Source: UMGS1783 sp900555065
GTDB lineage: Bacteria > Bacillota > Clostridia > Oscillospirales > UMGS1783
Assembly (NCBI GenBank): GCA_937991645.1
Contig: CALKPL010000017.1
Coordinates: forward strand, 1 to 64,000
Direction: 5' to 3'
Length of the DNA stretch: 64,000 nucleotides
Shown: positions 27,223 to 35,453 of the stretch, piece by piece
Layout of the letters: each line of letters begins with the position of its first letter
How positions within the stretch are numbered: position 1 is the first letter of the stretch
Translations under genes and position numbers: made by a program
Notes under the pieces: generated by a model
The model's input: the letters and a program-made list of their open reading frames with translations, nothing else
Databases searched by the model: none
Told to the model about the DNA's origin: nothing

Positions 27223-28692
27223 CTAATTTTTTGTCTGTAATCGCTTTTTTAAAAATATCGGCGGCTCGTCAAACTGGTTGGGGACAATTGTGAAGAGATA
27301 ACCCATAATCAGCCAGAATGCCACTTCAGAAATGGAATTCCCGAAAAAGATGCCCATCATTGGGAAAGCGCTGGTGGCGAGCAGAATAACGATAAACAAT
27401 AGAGGAAGATATCTGGAATTCCCAGTTTTGTATTTCTTGGACAGGAAGCTGCGGTATAGCGTTTGCAGACAGTAGAAGATCAACAGCAGGAATATCGCCG
27501 CTCCTACAATTCCCGTCGTGACCAGCACAGCCAGATAGCCGTTGTGGATTGAGTATTGCTTTTGGTTTATGATTCCGGCGGGAGAATACTTTTCTGCATA
27601 GGCCAGGTGGTTGCGCGGCGAGGTGCCGAGAATCGGGGATTGCTGAAAAAGCGTCAGCGCGTCGGCCCAGATGGCAAACCGTTGATTGGAGAAGTCATGG
27701 TCCTCGCCGACGTCTTCTCTGTCTATTTTTACCGGTCTGAGCGGATGATGCGTCTCGCTTTTGGTTGACATTTCGCTGTAGATGGAGGGCATGTAGGCAA
27801 GCGCTTTGTGAACATAATTGTTGCAAAATAAAACGGCAACTGCAATCACTGCGCTGCAACCCACGCAAATGATACGTTTCGCAAGTCCCTTTTGCTGTTT
27901 TCGGTCCATGCGCTGGAAGAAGTACAGGGTCAATACTACAAACAAGGCGATCGCTCCTGCAAGCAGCGTAGTACGAGAACCTGCAAGAACGGCATAGAGT
28001 ACACAACAGAAGATATTGAATATATGATAGATTTTACTGAACCGCCCGCATTTTCCGTACACGCAGGATATGCTGATACTGATGCTTACCAGAGACAGGA
28101 CGCCGGCGACGTTGGGATCAGTGAACACGCCGAACAGGCGCTCCTGCATAAATCCATATTCCGTAACCGACCAGTCCGCCATCGTAACGTAGCCCCCGGT
28201 TTGGGTGATGAACAGGGCCAGCGACAGTACGATACCAGCCAGCCAGATTACAGTGTACGGGGTAAAAACCAGCTTCATTTCACGAAACACCTGATTTGCG
28301 GATTTTCCCCGGCTGGAGGCGAATAATATGAACAGATGAATAGCAGTCCATACAATCGTCTTTATATTCGAAACGACGCCATACTGGAAGTTGTACAGGG
28401 TGGAAACGCAGCACACAAGCAAAAAGGCCAACATGCATAGCGTGACACGGGACGTGAGCGGAATTCGCCCGGACAGGAAATCATATGCAACCAATAAAGC
28501 TCCGCAGACCGCGAACACGCTGTACAGACAGGAGTCCACAATCGCGGGGACATATACGCAGTAAGGGATCAGTTTATGCAGCGTGATAAATATGACAAAG
28601 CAGATAATATACCCCAAATGAATCTGATCCATCCGTTCTTTGCTGCACAGATTATTTAACCGTTCAGAAATCCTGTGAAAAAAAGAGATCAT
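27223..28692 (-). CDS. O-antigen ligase/polymerase-like membrane protein (Wzy/WaaL type)
   Basis: The 489-residue protein has about 10-12 membrane segments and a large loop at about 290-380 containing the family-type sequence FAIWADALTLFQQSPILGTSPRNHL, followed by YSIHNGYLAVLVTTGIVG, with His in the HN motif. This matches O-antigen ligase/polymerase (PF04932-type) proteins. It would polymerise repeat units or attach polymer outside the membrane. The ribosome binding site before ATG 28692 is weak (AAAGG at 14 bases). It sits between tarJ and the flippase. Confidence 0.82.
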   Translation of the reverse strand: MISFFHRISERLNNLCSKERMDQIHLGYIICFVIFITLHKLIPYCVYVPAIVDSCLYSVFAVCGALLVAYDFLSGRIPLTSRVTLCMLAFLLVCCVSTLYNFQYGVVSNIKTIVWTAIHLFILFASSRGKSANQVFREMKLVFTPYTVIWLAGIVLSLALFITQTGGYVTMADWSVTEYGFMQERLFGVFTDPNVAGVLSLVSISISISCVYGKCGRFSKIYHIFNIFCCVLYAVLAGSRTTLLAGAIALFVVLTLYFFQRMDRKQQKGLAKRIICVGCSAVIAVAVLFCNNYVHKALAYMPSIYSEMSTKSETHHPLRPVKIDREDVGEDHDFSNQRFAIWADALTLFQQSPILGTSPRNHLAYAEKYSPAGIINQKQYSIHNGYLAVLVTTGIVGAAIFLLLIFYCLQTLYRSFLSKKYKTGNSRYLPLLFIVILLATSAFPMMGIFFGNSISEVAFWLIMGYLFTIVPNQFDEPPIFLKKRLQTKN

Positions 28693-28922
28693 GGAGCGTA
28701 TCCAGCCTTTCTTTTATAGATAAAGACAATCGCAAGAGCTGCATACCGGCTGCCATGTAAAACAGGCGCATAAAGGCGTCCTCCGGCTGTACGAAATGAA
28801 CGGACAACAAGCCTGCGCACGGCATAGGTATGGATTTGCGCATCTCAAGGGGGGGGGGGAGCCGCTTCCGCTGCAGATGCGCTGGCAAACGGCGGCGCTC
28901 TCTATAAAAACATGGAGCTTGC
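28693..28922 (-). pseudogene. Degenerate stretch with an 11-base G/C homopolymer
   Basis: Between tarJ and the polymerase gene, two minus-strand frames of 73-74 codons overlap, joined by a run of 11 C on the minus strand (plus-strand G at 28849-28859). Neither looks like a complete protein. A piece of one frame (LLSVHFVQPEDAFMRLFYMAAGMQLLRL) is more protein-like than chance. It could be the remnant of a small gene or one whose frame switches by slippage in the C run. I cannot name it. Confidence 0.3.
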
Positions 28923-29936
28923 CTACACGTTCCACTGGAACACCGTCTTAAACGGCGTTGTCAGGTCGGTCGCCATAACGCGGCCGATGTCGGCAATGCC
29001 CGAGACCGGGCTGTCCTCATAAATAATGGTTTGAATCCGGTTTTGGAAGGTGGCGTCCTGCGTCAGCTCGATCGCACGCGCGAAGTCGGCTCTGCCGGAA
29101 CGGCTGCATCCGATCAGGGTGAGGCCCTTTTCCAGAACGTTGCGCGTGTTGACGGCGACTTTATTTTCAGAGACGCCCATGAGCATCACCACACCCTGGG
29201 GGCGGATATAGCGTATGATATCGTCAATTGCATTTGCGCTCCCTTCGCCGCCGCAGCATTCAAAGGCATGGTCCACTTTAAATTCGGACGGGATGGAGTT
29301 TGCGTACCAGGTCTCGTTAACAAAGGTGAACTGGGAAAGCTTGCGCGGATCCATGCCTACGACGGCGATCTCCGTCTCGGGGAAGAGCTTTTTCATGGCG
29401 CAGCAGACGACATAGGACAGGCTTCCGTCGCCCCAGACGCCGACCCGTCTGCGCCGTGCGTGCGCGCCGTGCCCGAACCGGTCCAGTGCGTGGCAGGCGA
29501 CGCTTATGAATTCCGTAATCGCCGCCACCTGTATGGGGATATCGCCGCAGGCGATCACGCGGTCGGCGGGCAGGTCTACAAATTCGCGCATGAACCCGTC
29601 GTAGCCGCTGGACAGGAAGCGGGCGCCCTCGCCATAGTTCTCATAGATATAATCGGGGCCGTCGCCCGGAATATTGGGAATGAGCACGACCCTGTCCCCG
29701 CGCGAGAATGTGCCTGTCGGATCGTGTACTACTTCGCCGCACGCCTCATGGATCAGCGCCATGGGAAGCTTCTCCTGTAGCTTGCTCAGCTCCCGCAGCC
29801 CCTGGTAGTACCGCTGGTCGGCATGGCAGATGCCGAGGCATTTCGGGCGTACGATTACCCGGTCCTCAAGCGCGACGTCCTCATACTTAATGGAGAGGAC
29901 CTTGGGGCTGACGAGCTGATAGACATAGTTAATCAA
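28923..29936 (-). CDS. tarJ: Ribulose-5-phosphate reductase (ribitol-5-P dehydrogenase), TarJ-type
   Basis: This 337-residue zinc MDR protein begins MINYVYQLVSPKVLSI and continues with ICHADQRYYQGLR, LPMALIHEACGEVVHD, RGDRVVLIPN and SSGYDGFMREFVDLPADR, closely matching the staphylococcal TarJ pattern. It reduces ribulose-5-P to ribitol-5-P with NADPH for teichoic-acid-type polymers. It overlaps tarI by 8 bases, the usual coupling, since TarI and TarJ form a complex (family knowledge). Confidence 0.93.
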   Translation of the reverse strand: MINYVYQLVSPKVLSIKYEDVALEDRVIVRPKCLGICHADQRYYQGLRELSKLQEKLPMALIHEACGEVVHDPTGTFSRGDRVVLIPNIPGDGPDYIYENYGEGARFLSSGYDGFMREFVDLPADRVIACGDIPIQVAAITEFISVACHALDRFGHGAHARRRRVGVWGDGSLSYVVCCAMKKLFPETEIAVVGMDPRKLSQFTFVNETWYANSIPSEFKVDHAFECCGGEGSANAIDDIIRYIRPQGVVMLMGVSENKVAVNTRNVLEKGLTLIGCSRSGRADFARAIELTQDATFQNRIQTIIYEDSPVSGIADIGRVMATDLTTPFKTVFQWNV

Positions 29937-30642
29937 GGCCGATCCCTCCGACCATGCTCTGGGCGATCTTGTAGTCGCCCACCATGGTGATTTTCAGATT
30001 GGTAGGCTCGCCGGCCACGAGGCGGACCGGCACGCCGCGCACAACGCAGATTTTGCACGCGTCGGTCAGAATCTGCTTTTCCGCGTCGGTCAGGTCGTTG
30101 TAGAGGCGCTTGAGCAGGCTCATGTTGAAGCTCTGCGGCGTCTGGCCCTGGTACATATGGTCGCGCCGCGGGATGGAGGTGATCATCTCGCCGTCCTGCG
30201 ATTCGACAATGGTGTCCACCGCCGGGACGACGGTGTCGCACGCGCCGCACTCGAGCGCCGCGTCTATGTTTTCCTCAATGATGCGCAGCGTGACAAACGG
30301 ACGCACCGAGTCGTGCGTCACGATGATGTGCCCGTCGTCCGCGCCGAAGTCGGTTTCGATCGCGCCGATGATGTTTTGTATCGTCTCGTTGCGGTCGCCG
30401 CCGCCCGCGGTGATATGCACGCGGTCCCGCTGCGTGATGTAGCGGCCGAGCAGGTCTTCCATGTGCAGCACCCAGTTGGGGTGGACGCCGACGTAGACCG
30501 CGTCGAACCTGCCGCAGATCAGGAATTTTTCAAGCGTGTGTATCACAATGGGCTTGTCGCCGAGCGGCAGAAACTGCTTCGGCATTTCGGATATGTTCAT
30601 TCTGGAGCCGGAGCCCCCGGCAAGAATCGCGCCAAAGATCAT
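29929..30642 (-). CDS. tarI: Ribitol-5-phosphate cytidylyltransferase, TarI-type
   Basis: The 237-residue protein opens with the nucleotidyltransferase motif ILAGGSGSRM and continues MPKQFLPLGDKPIVIHTLEKFL, TAGGGDRNETIQNI, VTHDSVRPFVTLRII, and MYQGQTPQSFN, all as in TarI/IspD-like enzymes. It makes CDP-ribitol, the activated ribitol-phosphate donor. Close residues to IspD exist, but the adjacent tarJ decides the role. It starts one base after the licD stop. Confidence 0.93.
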   Translation of the reverse strand: MIFGAILAGGSGSRMNISEMPKQFLPLGDKPIVIHTLEKFLICGRFDAVYVGVHPNWVLHMEDLLGRYITQRDRVHITAGGGDRNETIQNIIGAIETDFGADDGHIIVTHDSVRPFVTLRIIEENIDAALECGACDTVVPAVDTIVESQDGEMITSIPRRDHMYQGQTPQSFNMSLLKRLYNDLTDAEKQILTDACKICVVRGVPVRLVAGEPTNLKITMVGDYKIAQSMVGGIGLD

Positions 30643-30643
30643 G

Positions 30644-31546
30644 TTAACCCTTCCTTTCCCGGTTGCAGGCGTAGCGTATGTTTTTATATTCCAGGTAGCT
30701 GTGATTCAGGTCTATAAAGGAGATGTCGTGGTGCGCCGCCTGCTTTTCGGGCGGCGGCGGCGTCATATAGTCCCCAAACGCAATTTTCAGGTAGGTGTCG
30801 TAGCCCTGCGGCAGGGGGAGCATGTGCCCTTCAAACTCCTTGTATACGGCCGCGGCAAAGCAGTCGGCAGGATAGCGGTTCTGCATATAGTGGGGACCGG
30901 AGCAGAGCTCGGTGACGTATTCGCAGTCCGAGATCGGATATTTCGTCATTTCCCGCTCCGCTTTGCTCCAGATTTTATACCGAAGCCGCTTCGACGGTAC
31001 GAGCCCAAGCAGCAGCCTGCCGAGCCACTGCACGGCCCTGCCGTGGTTGGTCGGCGGTTTCTGGATCAGGAACAGCGAATATGTCAGCGCCCAGAACTTC
31101 TGCATTTTCCGCTGAAAGCCGGAGGATGGGCAGCCGTCGAGCGGCAAAATATCCAACATGAGGCCGTGATTGATGTCCAGGTCCTCCTGGTAGGATTTTA
31201 TATAAGTAGTGCTGTTATCATGCACCGTCGCAAACAGGTTCCGCGTGTTGACGGCTTTGCTGGAACGCTGGTATGAATACCTGGAAGTGTCCGCCTCCTC
31301 GTTCCAGATCCGGCCGAGCTTTTCATAGTCTTCCCGCGGCATGAATATGTCCACATCGTCGTCCCACGGAATGAAGCCGCCGTGGCGAAGCGCGCCGATG
31401 CAGCACCCCCCGCAGAAATAAAACAGCAGCCCGTTGCGGTCGCAGATATCTTTAAAATAAAGAAGCAGGTCCAATCCCTTGAGCTGGAGCTGCCGCAGCA
31501 GCTGCCGATCCATAGAGACGGTCTGCATTTCCTGTTTCGCGCGCAT
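30644..31546 (-). CDS. LicD-family phosphotransferase
   Basis: The likely start is ATG 31546 (AGAAAGGG 12 bases upstream); further Met codons at residues 7 and 12 are alternatives. The product has about 300 residues. The LicD core is clear: CGGCCIGALRHGGFIPWDDDVDIFMPREDYEKL at about residues 40-72, with the DDDVD acidic motif, and LMLDILPLDG near residue 130. LicD-type enzymes transfer phosphocholine, phosphoribitol or similar groups onto polymers, or attach CDP-linked groups to glycans. Together with TarI and TarJ it suggests ribitol-phosphate or phosphocholine decoration of a surface polymer. The frame continues upstream into decayed glycosyltransferase sequence, which is not part of this gene. 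Confidence 0.85.
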   Translation of the reverse strand: MRAKQEMQTVSMDRQLLRQLQLKGLDLLLYFKDICDRNGLLFYFCGGCCIGALRHGGFIPWDDDVDIFMPREDYEKLGRIWNEEADTSRYSYQRSSKAVNTRNLFATVHDNSTTYIKSYQEDLDINHGLMLDILPLDGCPSSGFQRKMQKFWALTYSLFLIQKPPTNHGRAVQWLGRLLLGLVPSKRLRYKIWSKAEREMTKYPISDCEYVTELCSGPHYMQNRYPADCFAAAVYKEFEGHMLPLPQGYDTYLKIAFGDYMTPPPPEKQAAHHDISFIDLNHSYLEYKNIRYACNRERKG

Positions 31547-31891
31547 AAATCCATAGACCCTTTCTGTTTTCCAAATATCCCGGCCAGCAAGCCGCAGCCA
31601 TAGGCTGCATGGATGCGTATGTGTGCATGCAGCAACCACGCGTTGCCTGCGCCGCGCCTCTCTGTTTTCGCCTTGGGTTGTCCAGCAGCCGTACATGCGG
31701 GTTTTCGCGCATGTACTCCCGTATCGTTTCCGCCGCATGATCCTGCGCCGCGCCGTCCGCAAACAAGAGCTCCGGATTGGACGTTGAACGATTCTGCCGC
31801 GCAATAGACTACGATCTGGCGGTAAATACCGCTGTTTCTTGCAAACAGGTATGATGACCGAAACGGTCGGTTGTCCGGGTTTTGGTTGCAT
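31547..31891 (-). pseudogene. Decayed family 2 glycosyltransferase
   Basis: On the minus strand the first frame starts like a GT2 enzyme (QPTVSVIIPV), then loses similarity. A second frame continues the family pattern with LLFADGAAQDHAAETIREYM and PHVRLLDNP, matching the usual VDGxSxDGT and RLLDN positions. The two pieces lie in different frames, and the remaining domains are absent, so the gene is frameshifted and truncated. It sits directly upstream of licD and once belonged to the polymer cluster. Confidence 0.65.
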
Positions 31892-32266
31892 GGACGCCTG
31901 CTACCTTTGCGTTAAATTGGCAGAACAGGTCATTTTACGTTTTATTATATCGGAAATATCCCTGAAATGCAACCGGAAAGGTCCGGTACCGTATATATCT
32001 TTTTAATAATATATCCTTTTTCACACTGAATTTTATGAAATTGAAAATATTGTCTGAATCTTTTTGCGTCAGGCGTCGCCCCAGAATAACACAAGAGCCG
32101 GTTTTCCGTGAAGCGGAAAACCGGCTCTTAGTATATAGAAAAATACAGGAGGGCAATAATCAACGCGCCGCGCGCCAAAAACAACTTGACGCCGCGCAAG
32201 GGGGGGATTTTGGAGCGAGTGCAGGCAGGCGGGGCCAGCGTTTCCAGAGGATGCTGCCGCATCGGT
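31892..32266. promoter_or_regulatory. Intergenic region with a strong hairpin between surface and Pst loci
   Basis: No gene is visible in these 375 bases. At 32093-32129 a perfect 16-bp stem (AAGAGCCGGTTTTCCG and its complement, five-base loop) lies about 140 bases beyond the phoU stop on the minus strand. It is probably the pst operon terminator, although the T run is weak. The AT-rich stretch 31935-32060 probably carries the promoter of the licD unit; I cannot pick out clean boxes. A run of eight G lies at 32200-32207. Confidence 0.5.
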
Positions 32267-32914
32267 TCAGGATATTCCGTTTCGGCTTCCGGTGATGGAG
32301 AACTCGACCCATTCTGCAATATTTGTCGCATGGTCGGCAATGCGCTCCAGGTATTTGGCAATCATGAGCACGTCCAGCGCAAACGCCGCCCGCGTCGGCG
32401 TCTGGGTCAGAATCGAAGCGACGTCGGCACGCACCTGGCAAAACAGGTCGTCTACCACGTCGTCATACTTGATCACGCGGTCTGCAAGGGCGAGGTCGCC
32501 TTTGACAAACGCCTCCACACTCTCGTTTACCATACGGATGCTCTCAACGGCCATAGCGCCGATATGCTGCACGCTCTTCGCCTGCGACGCCTCCATGAAC
32601 AGGGAGATTTCTGCGATGTCCGTCGCCTGGTCTCCGATGCGTTCCATGTCGGTTATCATTTTCAGCGCCGAGGAAATCTGTCGCAGATCCCGTGCGACAG
32701 GCTGCTGGTGCAGCAGCAGGCGCATACACATATTTTCAATTACCCGCTCTTTCTGGTCTATCTGTTCATCCAGTTCAATCGCCTGTTTAGACAGGGCGGG
32801 GTCGGCTTTGAGCAGGCCGTTTACCGCGCTCGCGATCGCCTGTTCACAGAGCGTGCCCATAGCCGTCAGTTCACTGTGCATCATCTGCATCTGGGTTGTA
32901 AATTGATCTCGCAT
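32267..32914 (-). CDS. phoU: Phosphate signalling protein PhoU
   Basis: The 215-residue all-helical protein contains two PhoU repeats. The metal-binding motifs appear as DMERIGDQATDIAEI (about 90-104) and YLERIADHATNIAEWV (about 188-203). PhoU links the Pst transporter to a PhoR-type kinase and dampens phosphate uptake. Its start overlaps the pstB stop, with GGGAGG upstream. It is the last gene of the pst operon; no PhoB/PhoR genes are in the window. Confidence 0.96.
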   Translation of the reverse strand: MRDQFTTQMQMMHSELTAMGTLCEQAIASAVNGLLKADPALSKQAIELDEQIDQKERVIENMCMRLLLHQQPVARDLRQISSALKMITDMERIGDQATDIAEISLFMEASQAKSVQHIGAMAVESIRMVNESVEAFVKGDLALADRVIKYDDVVDDLFCQVRADVASILTQTPTRAAFALDVLMIAKYLERIADHATNIAEWVEFSITGSRNGIS

Positions 32915-33663
32915 TATCCAAACCTCCCGGTGATATAGTCTTCCGTCCGCTTGTCGGCGGGGAGATTGAAAAGCTTATCGGTCGGCGCATATTCGATCAC
33001 TTCTCCGAGCAGGAAGAAAGCGGTCTTATCCGATATGCGCAGCGCCTGCTGCATATTATGCGTCACGATAACGATGGTATACGACTGTTTTAGGCTGGAC
33101 ATGAGGTCTTCGATTTTCATGGTCGAAATCGGGTCAAGCGCGCTTGTAGGTTCGTCCATCAGAAGCACGGTTGGCTTGACCGCGAGCGCGCGCGCAATGC
33201 ACAGGCGCTGCTGCTGGCCGCCTGAAAGGCCGAGCGCGTCTTTTTTGAGCCGGTCCTTGACCTCGTCCCAAATAGCCGCAGCCCGGAGCGACTCTTCGAC
33301 GATCTCGTTGAGCTTGGCGCGGGAACGGATCCCGTGCGTGATGGGGCCGTATGCGATATTGTCGTATATGCTCATGGGGAAGGGGTTGGGCTTTTGGAAG
33401 ACCATACCCACCTGCTTGCGCAGGAGATTTACGTCAAAATCCTTATATATATCCACGCCGTCAAGCGTGACCGTACCGGTGATCCGGCAGCCTTCCACCA
33501 GATCGTTCATGCGGTTGAGGGTCTTGAGCAGGGTGGACTTGCCGCAGCCGGACGGCCCGATGAACGCGACGACTTCATGCTCCGGTATGGACAGGTTTAC
33601 GGATTTGAGCGCCTGAAAATTGCCGTAAAACAGGTCCAGGTTCTGTATTTCAATCTTATTCAT
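32914..33663 (-). CDS. pstB: Phosphate ABC transporter ATP-binding protein
   Basis: The 249-residue ATPase has Walker A GPSGCGKS, the PstB-specific TLNRMNDL segment, signature LSGGQQQRLCIARALA and Walker B VLLMDEPTSALDP. It powers high-affinity phosphate import with PstC and PstA. It overlaps phoU by one base and pstA by four bases. GGAAGGAGAA precedes the ATG. Confidence 0.97.
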   Translation of the reverse strand: MNKIEIQNLDLFYGNFQALKSVNLSIPEHEVVAFIGPSGCGKSTLLKTLNRMNDLVEGCRITGTVTLDGVDIYKDFDVNLLRKQVGMVFQKPNPFPMSIYDNIAYGPITHGIRSRAKLNEIVEESLRAAAIWDEVKDRLKKDALGLSGGQQQRLCIARALAVKPTVLLMDEPTSALDPISTMKIEDLMSSLKQSYTIVIVTHNMQQALRISDKTAFFLLGEVIEYAPTDKLFNLPADKRTEDYITGRFG

Positions 33664-34544
33664 TTTTCGCTTCTCCTTCCGATCCGTTTTGCCAGCGCTG
33701 CGGATAGCCAGTTAATGCCGATTACAATGACGAGCAGTACGACGGCTGTGGCATAGGTTTCATTGATGTACAGGCCTTCGTTGGAAAGAGCGTACATATG
33801 CACCGACAGCGTCCGCGTCGAATCAAACAGGAAATCGCTTCCGGACGGGATTTCCGCAACGGTGCCCGCCGTATAGATCAAAGCGGCGGATTCACCGACA
33901 ATACGGCCGATTGCGAGAATGACGCCGGCCAGAATGCCGGGCATGGCGGCCGGCAGCACAATCCGGAACACGGTCCGAAGCCGGCCTGCGCCCAAGCCGA
34001 AACTGCCCTCGCGATAAGAGTCGGGTACGGATAGCATCGCCTCTTCAGAGGTGCGCATAATCAGTGGCAATATCATCAGCGAAATGGTGCATGCGCCGGA
34101 GATCAGGGAGTACTCCCAATGGAGCGCAGTGACGAAAAAGAGCATGCCGAACAGGCCGTAGACGATGGAGGGGATGCCCGCAAGGGTTTCAGCCGCCAGA
34201 CGCACTGCCTTGACAAGCCGGTTGCCGCGCCGTGCATATTCGCTGAGGAATATGGCGGAAAACAGGCCGAGGGGGACTGCGATGAGCAGCGCCAGCACCG
34301 TCATGAGAACCGTGTTGACCAGCGCGGGCATGAGCGAGACGTTTTCGCTGTTGTAGTTCCAGGCGAACAGGCTGGGCTTGATATGCGGCACGCCCTTGAC
34401 CAGGATATACCCGATCAGAAATACGATTGTGCCGATGGTCAGGATGGCGGCGAGCCAGACCAGCACGCGCAGTACGAGGGAAAGGGGGGATCGCTTCCAG
34501 GCGCGCAGCGCCGTTTTTATAGAAGTCCGTTTTCTGTCCTTCAT
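33660..34544 (-). CDS. pstA: Phosphate ABC transporter permease PstA
   Basis: The 294-residue permease has six membrane helices and the inner-membrane transport EAA-type loop (SYREGSFGLGAGRLRTVFRIVLPAAMPG). The N-terminus is basic and cytosolic. It overlaps the pstC stop by four bases and is coupled to pstB in the same way. With PstC it forms the phosphate channel. Confidence 0.95.
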   Translation of the reverse strand: MKDRKRTSIKTALRAWKRSPLSLVLRVLVWLAAILTIGTIVFLIGYILVKGVPHIKPSLFAWNYNSENVSLMPALVNTVLMTVLALLIAVPLGLFSAIFLSEYARRGNRLVKAVRLAAETLAGIPSIVYGLFGMLFFVTALHWEYSLISGACTISLMILPLIMRTSEEAMLSVPDSYREGSFGLGAGRLRTVFRIVLPAAMPGILAGVILAIGRIVGESAALIYTAGTVAEIPSGSDFLFDSTRTLSVHMYALSNEGLYINETYATAVVLLVIVIGINWLSAALAKRIGRRSEK

Positions 34545-35395
34545 TGCGCGCGCCTCCTTTTCAAAAGGGAGAACAGAAGGTTGATCAGCAAAATAAACAC
34601 AAAGAGAACCACCGCCGTAGCGATCAGCGCGCCGCGGTGCAGGTCGGCCGCATAGCCCATTTCCAGTACGATATTGGCCGTCATGGTCCGCACGCCCTGC
34701 AAGAGGCTGTCGGGAATGACGGCCTGGTTGCCCGCGACCATAACAACGGCCATTGTCTCGCCGACGGCGCGTCCGACGCCCAGCACAATGCTCGACATGA
34801 TCCCGGACTTTGCCGCGGGAAGCACAGCGAAGAATACGCTGCGTTCATGGCTGGCGCCGAGGGCGCGCCCGGCCTCATAGTAGCTGTCCGGCACGGCGCG
34901 GATCGACGCTTCGCTTACGCTGATGATGGTGGGCAGTATCATTATTCCAAGCAGGATGGACGCCGCCAGCAGGCTTTTGCCGCGCGCGCCCGCGAAGACG
35001 TCGCGGATCATGGGCACAATAACCACCAGTCCGAAGAAGCCGTACACCACGGAGGGGATGCCGGCGAGCAGGTTCACGGCGGGCTTGAGGACGCGGTATA
35101 TTTTAGGGGGACAGAACTTCGCCATGAATACCGCCGTCAGCACACCGATGGGAACGCCGATGATGATTGCGCCGGCCGTGACGTACAAGCTGCCCAGGAT
35201 CATGGGGAAAATGCCGTATATTCCGTTTGAGGGCCGCCAGGTCTTGCCCAATAGGAAGTCGAAGATGCCAATTTCCGACATGGCGGGAATCCCGTTTGCA
35301 AACAGAAAAATACTGATGGTCAATACCGCAAGGATGGACACGCAGGCGGCGGCAAGAAATACCACGCGCATGGCGGACTCTTTGAATGTTTTCAT
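34541..35395 (-). CDS. pstC: Phosphate ABC transporter permease PstC
   Basis: The 284-residue permease has six membrane helices, PstC-type features (LLGKTWRPSNGIYGIFPMILGSLYVT, then GIPSVVYGFFGL) and the cytosolic loop YYEAGRALGASHERSVFFAVLPAAKSG. It lies 58 bases downstream of pstS, and that gap holds a strong hairpin. GGGGGT precedes the start. Confidence 0.95.
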   Translation of the reverse strand: MKTFKESAMRVVFLAAACVSILAVLTISIFLFANGIPAMSEIGIFDFLLGKTWRPSNGIYGIFPMILGSLYVTAGAIIIGVPIGVLTAVFMAKFCPPKIYRVLKPAVNLLAGIPSVVYGFFGLVVIVPMIRDVFAGARGKSLLAASILLGIMILPTIISVSEASIRAVPDSYYEAGRALGASHERSVFFAVLPAAKSGIMSSIVLGVGRAVGETMAVVMVAGNQAVIPDSLLQGVRTMTANIVLEMGYAADLHRGALIATAVVLFVFILLINLLFSLLKRRRAQ

Positions 35396-35411
35396 TGTAT
35401 TTTAACCCCCA

Positions 35412-35439
35412 AGCCGGCCGGGCTGCAGCCCGGCCGGCT
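35412..35439 (-). promoter_or_regulatory. Hairpin between pstS and pstC
   Basis: Perfect 12-bp GC-only-rich arms AGCCGGCCGGGC/GCCCGGCCGGCT around TGCA. There is no T run. Such hairpins after binding-protein genes usually protect the upstream mRNA 3' end, so that pstS is made in excess over the permease genes; this is inference. Confidence 0.65.
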
Positions 35440-35453
35440 GTTGTCGATTCCGT

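Noticed and set aside
30644..31891. A fused glycosyltransferase-LicD protein of 415 residues
   Set aside because: Only the first residues look like a glycosyltransferase in this frame; the rest of its pattern is in another frame, so the fusion is an accident of a frameshifted pseudogene.
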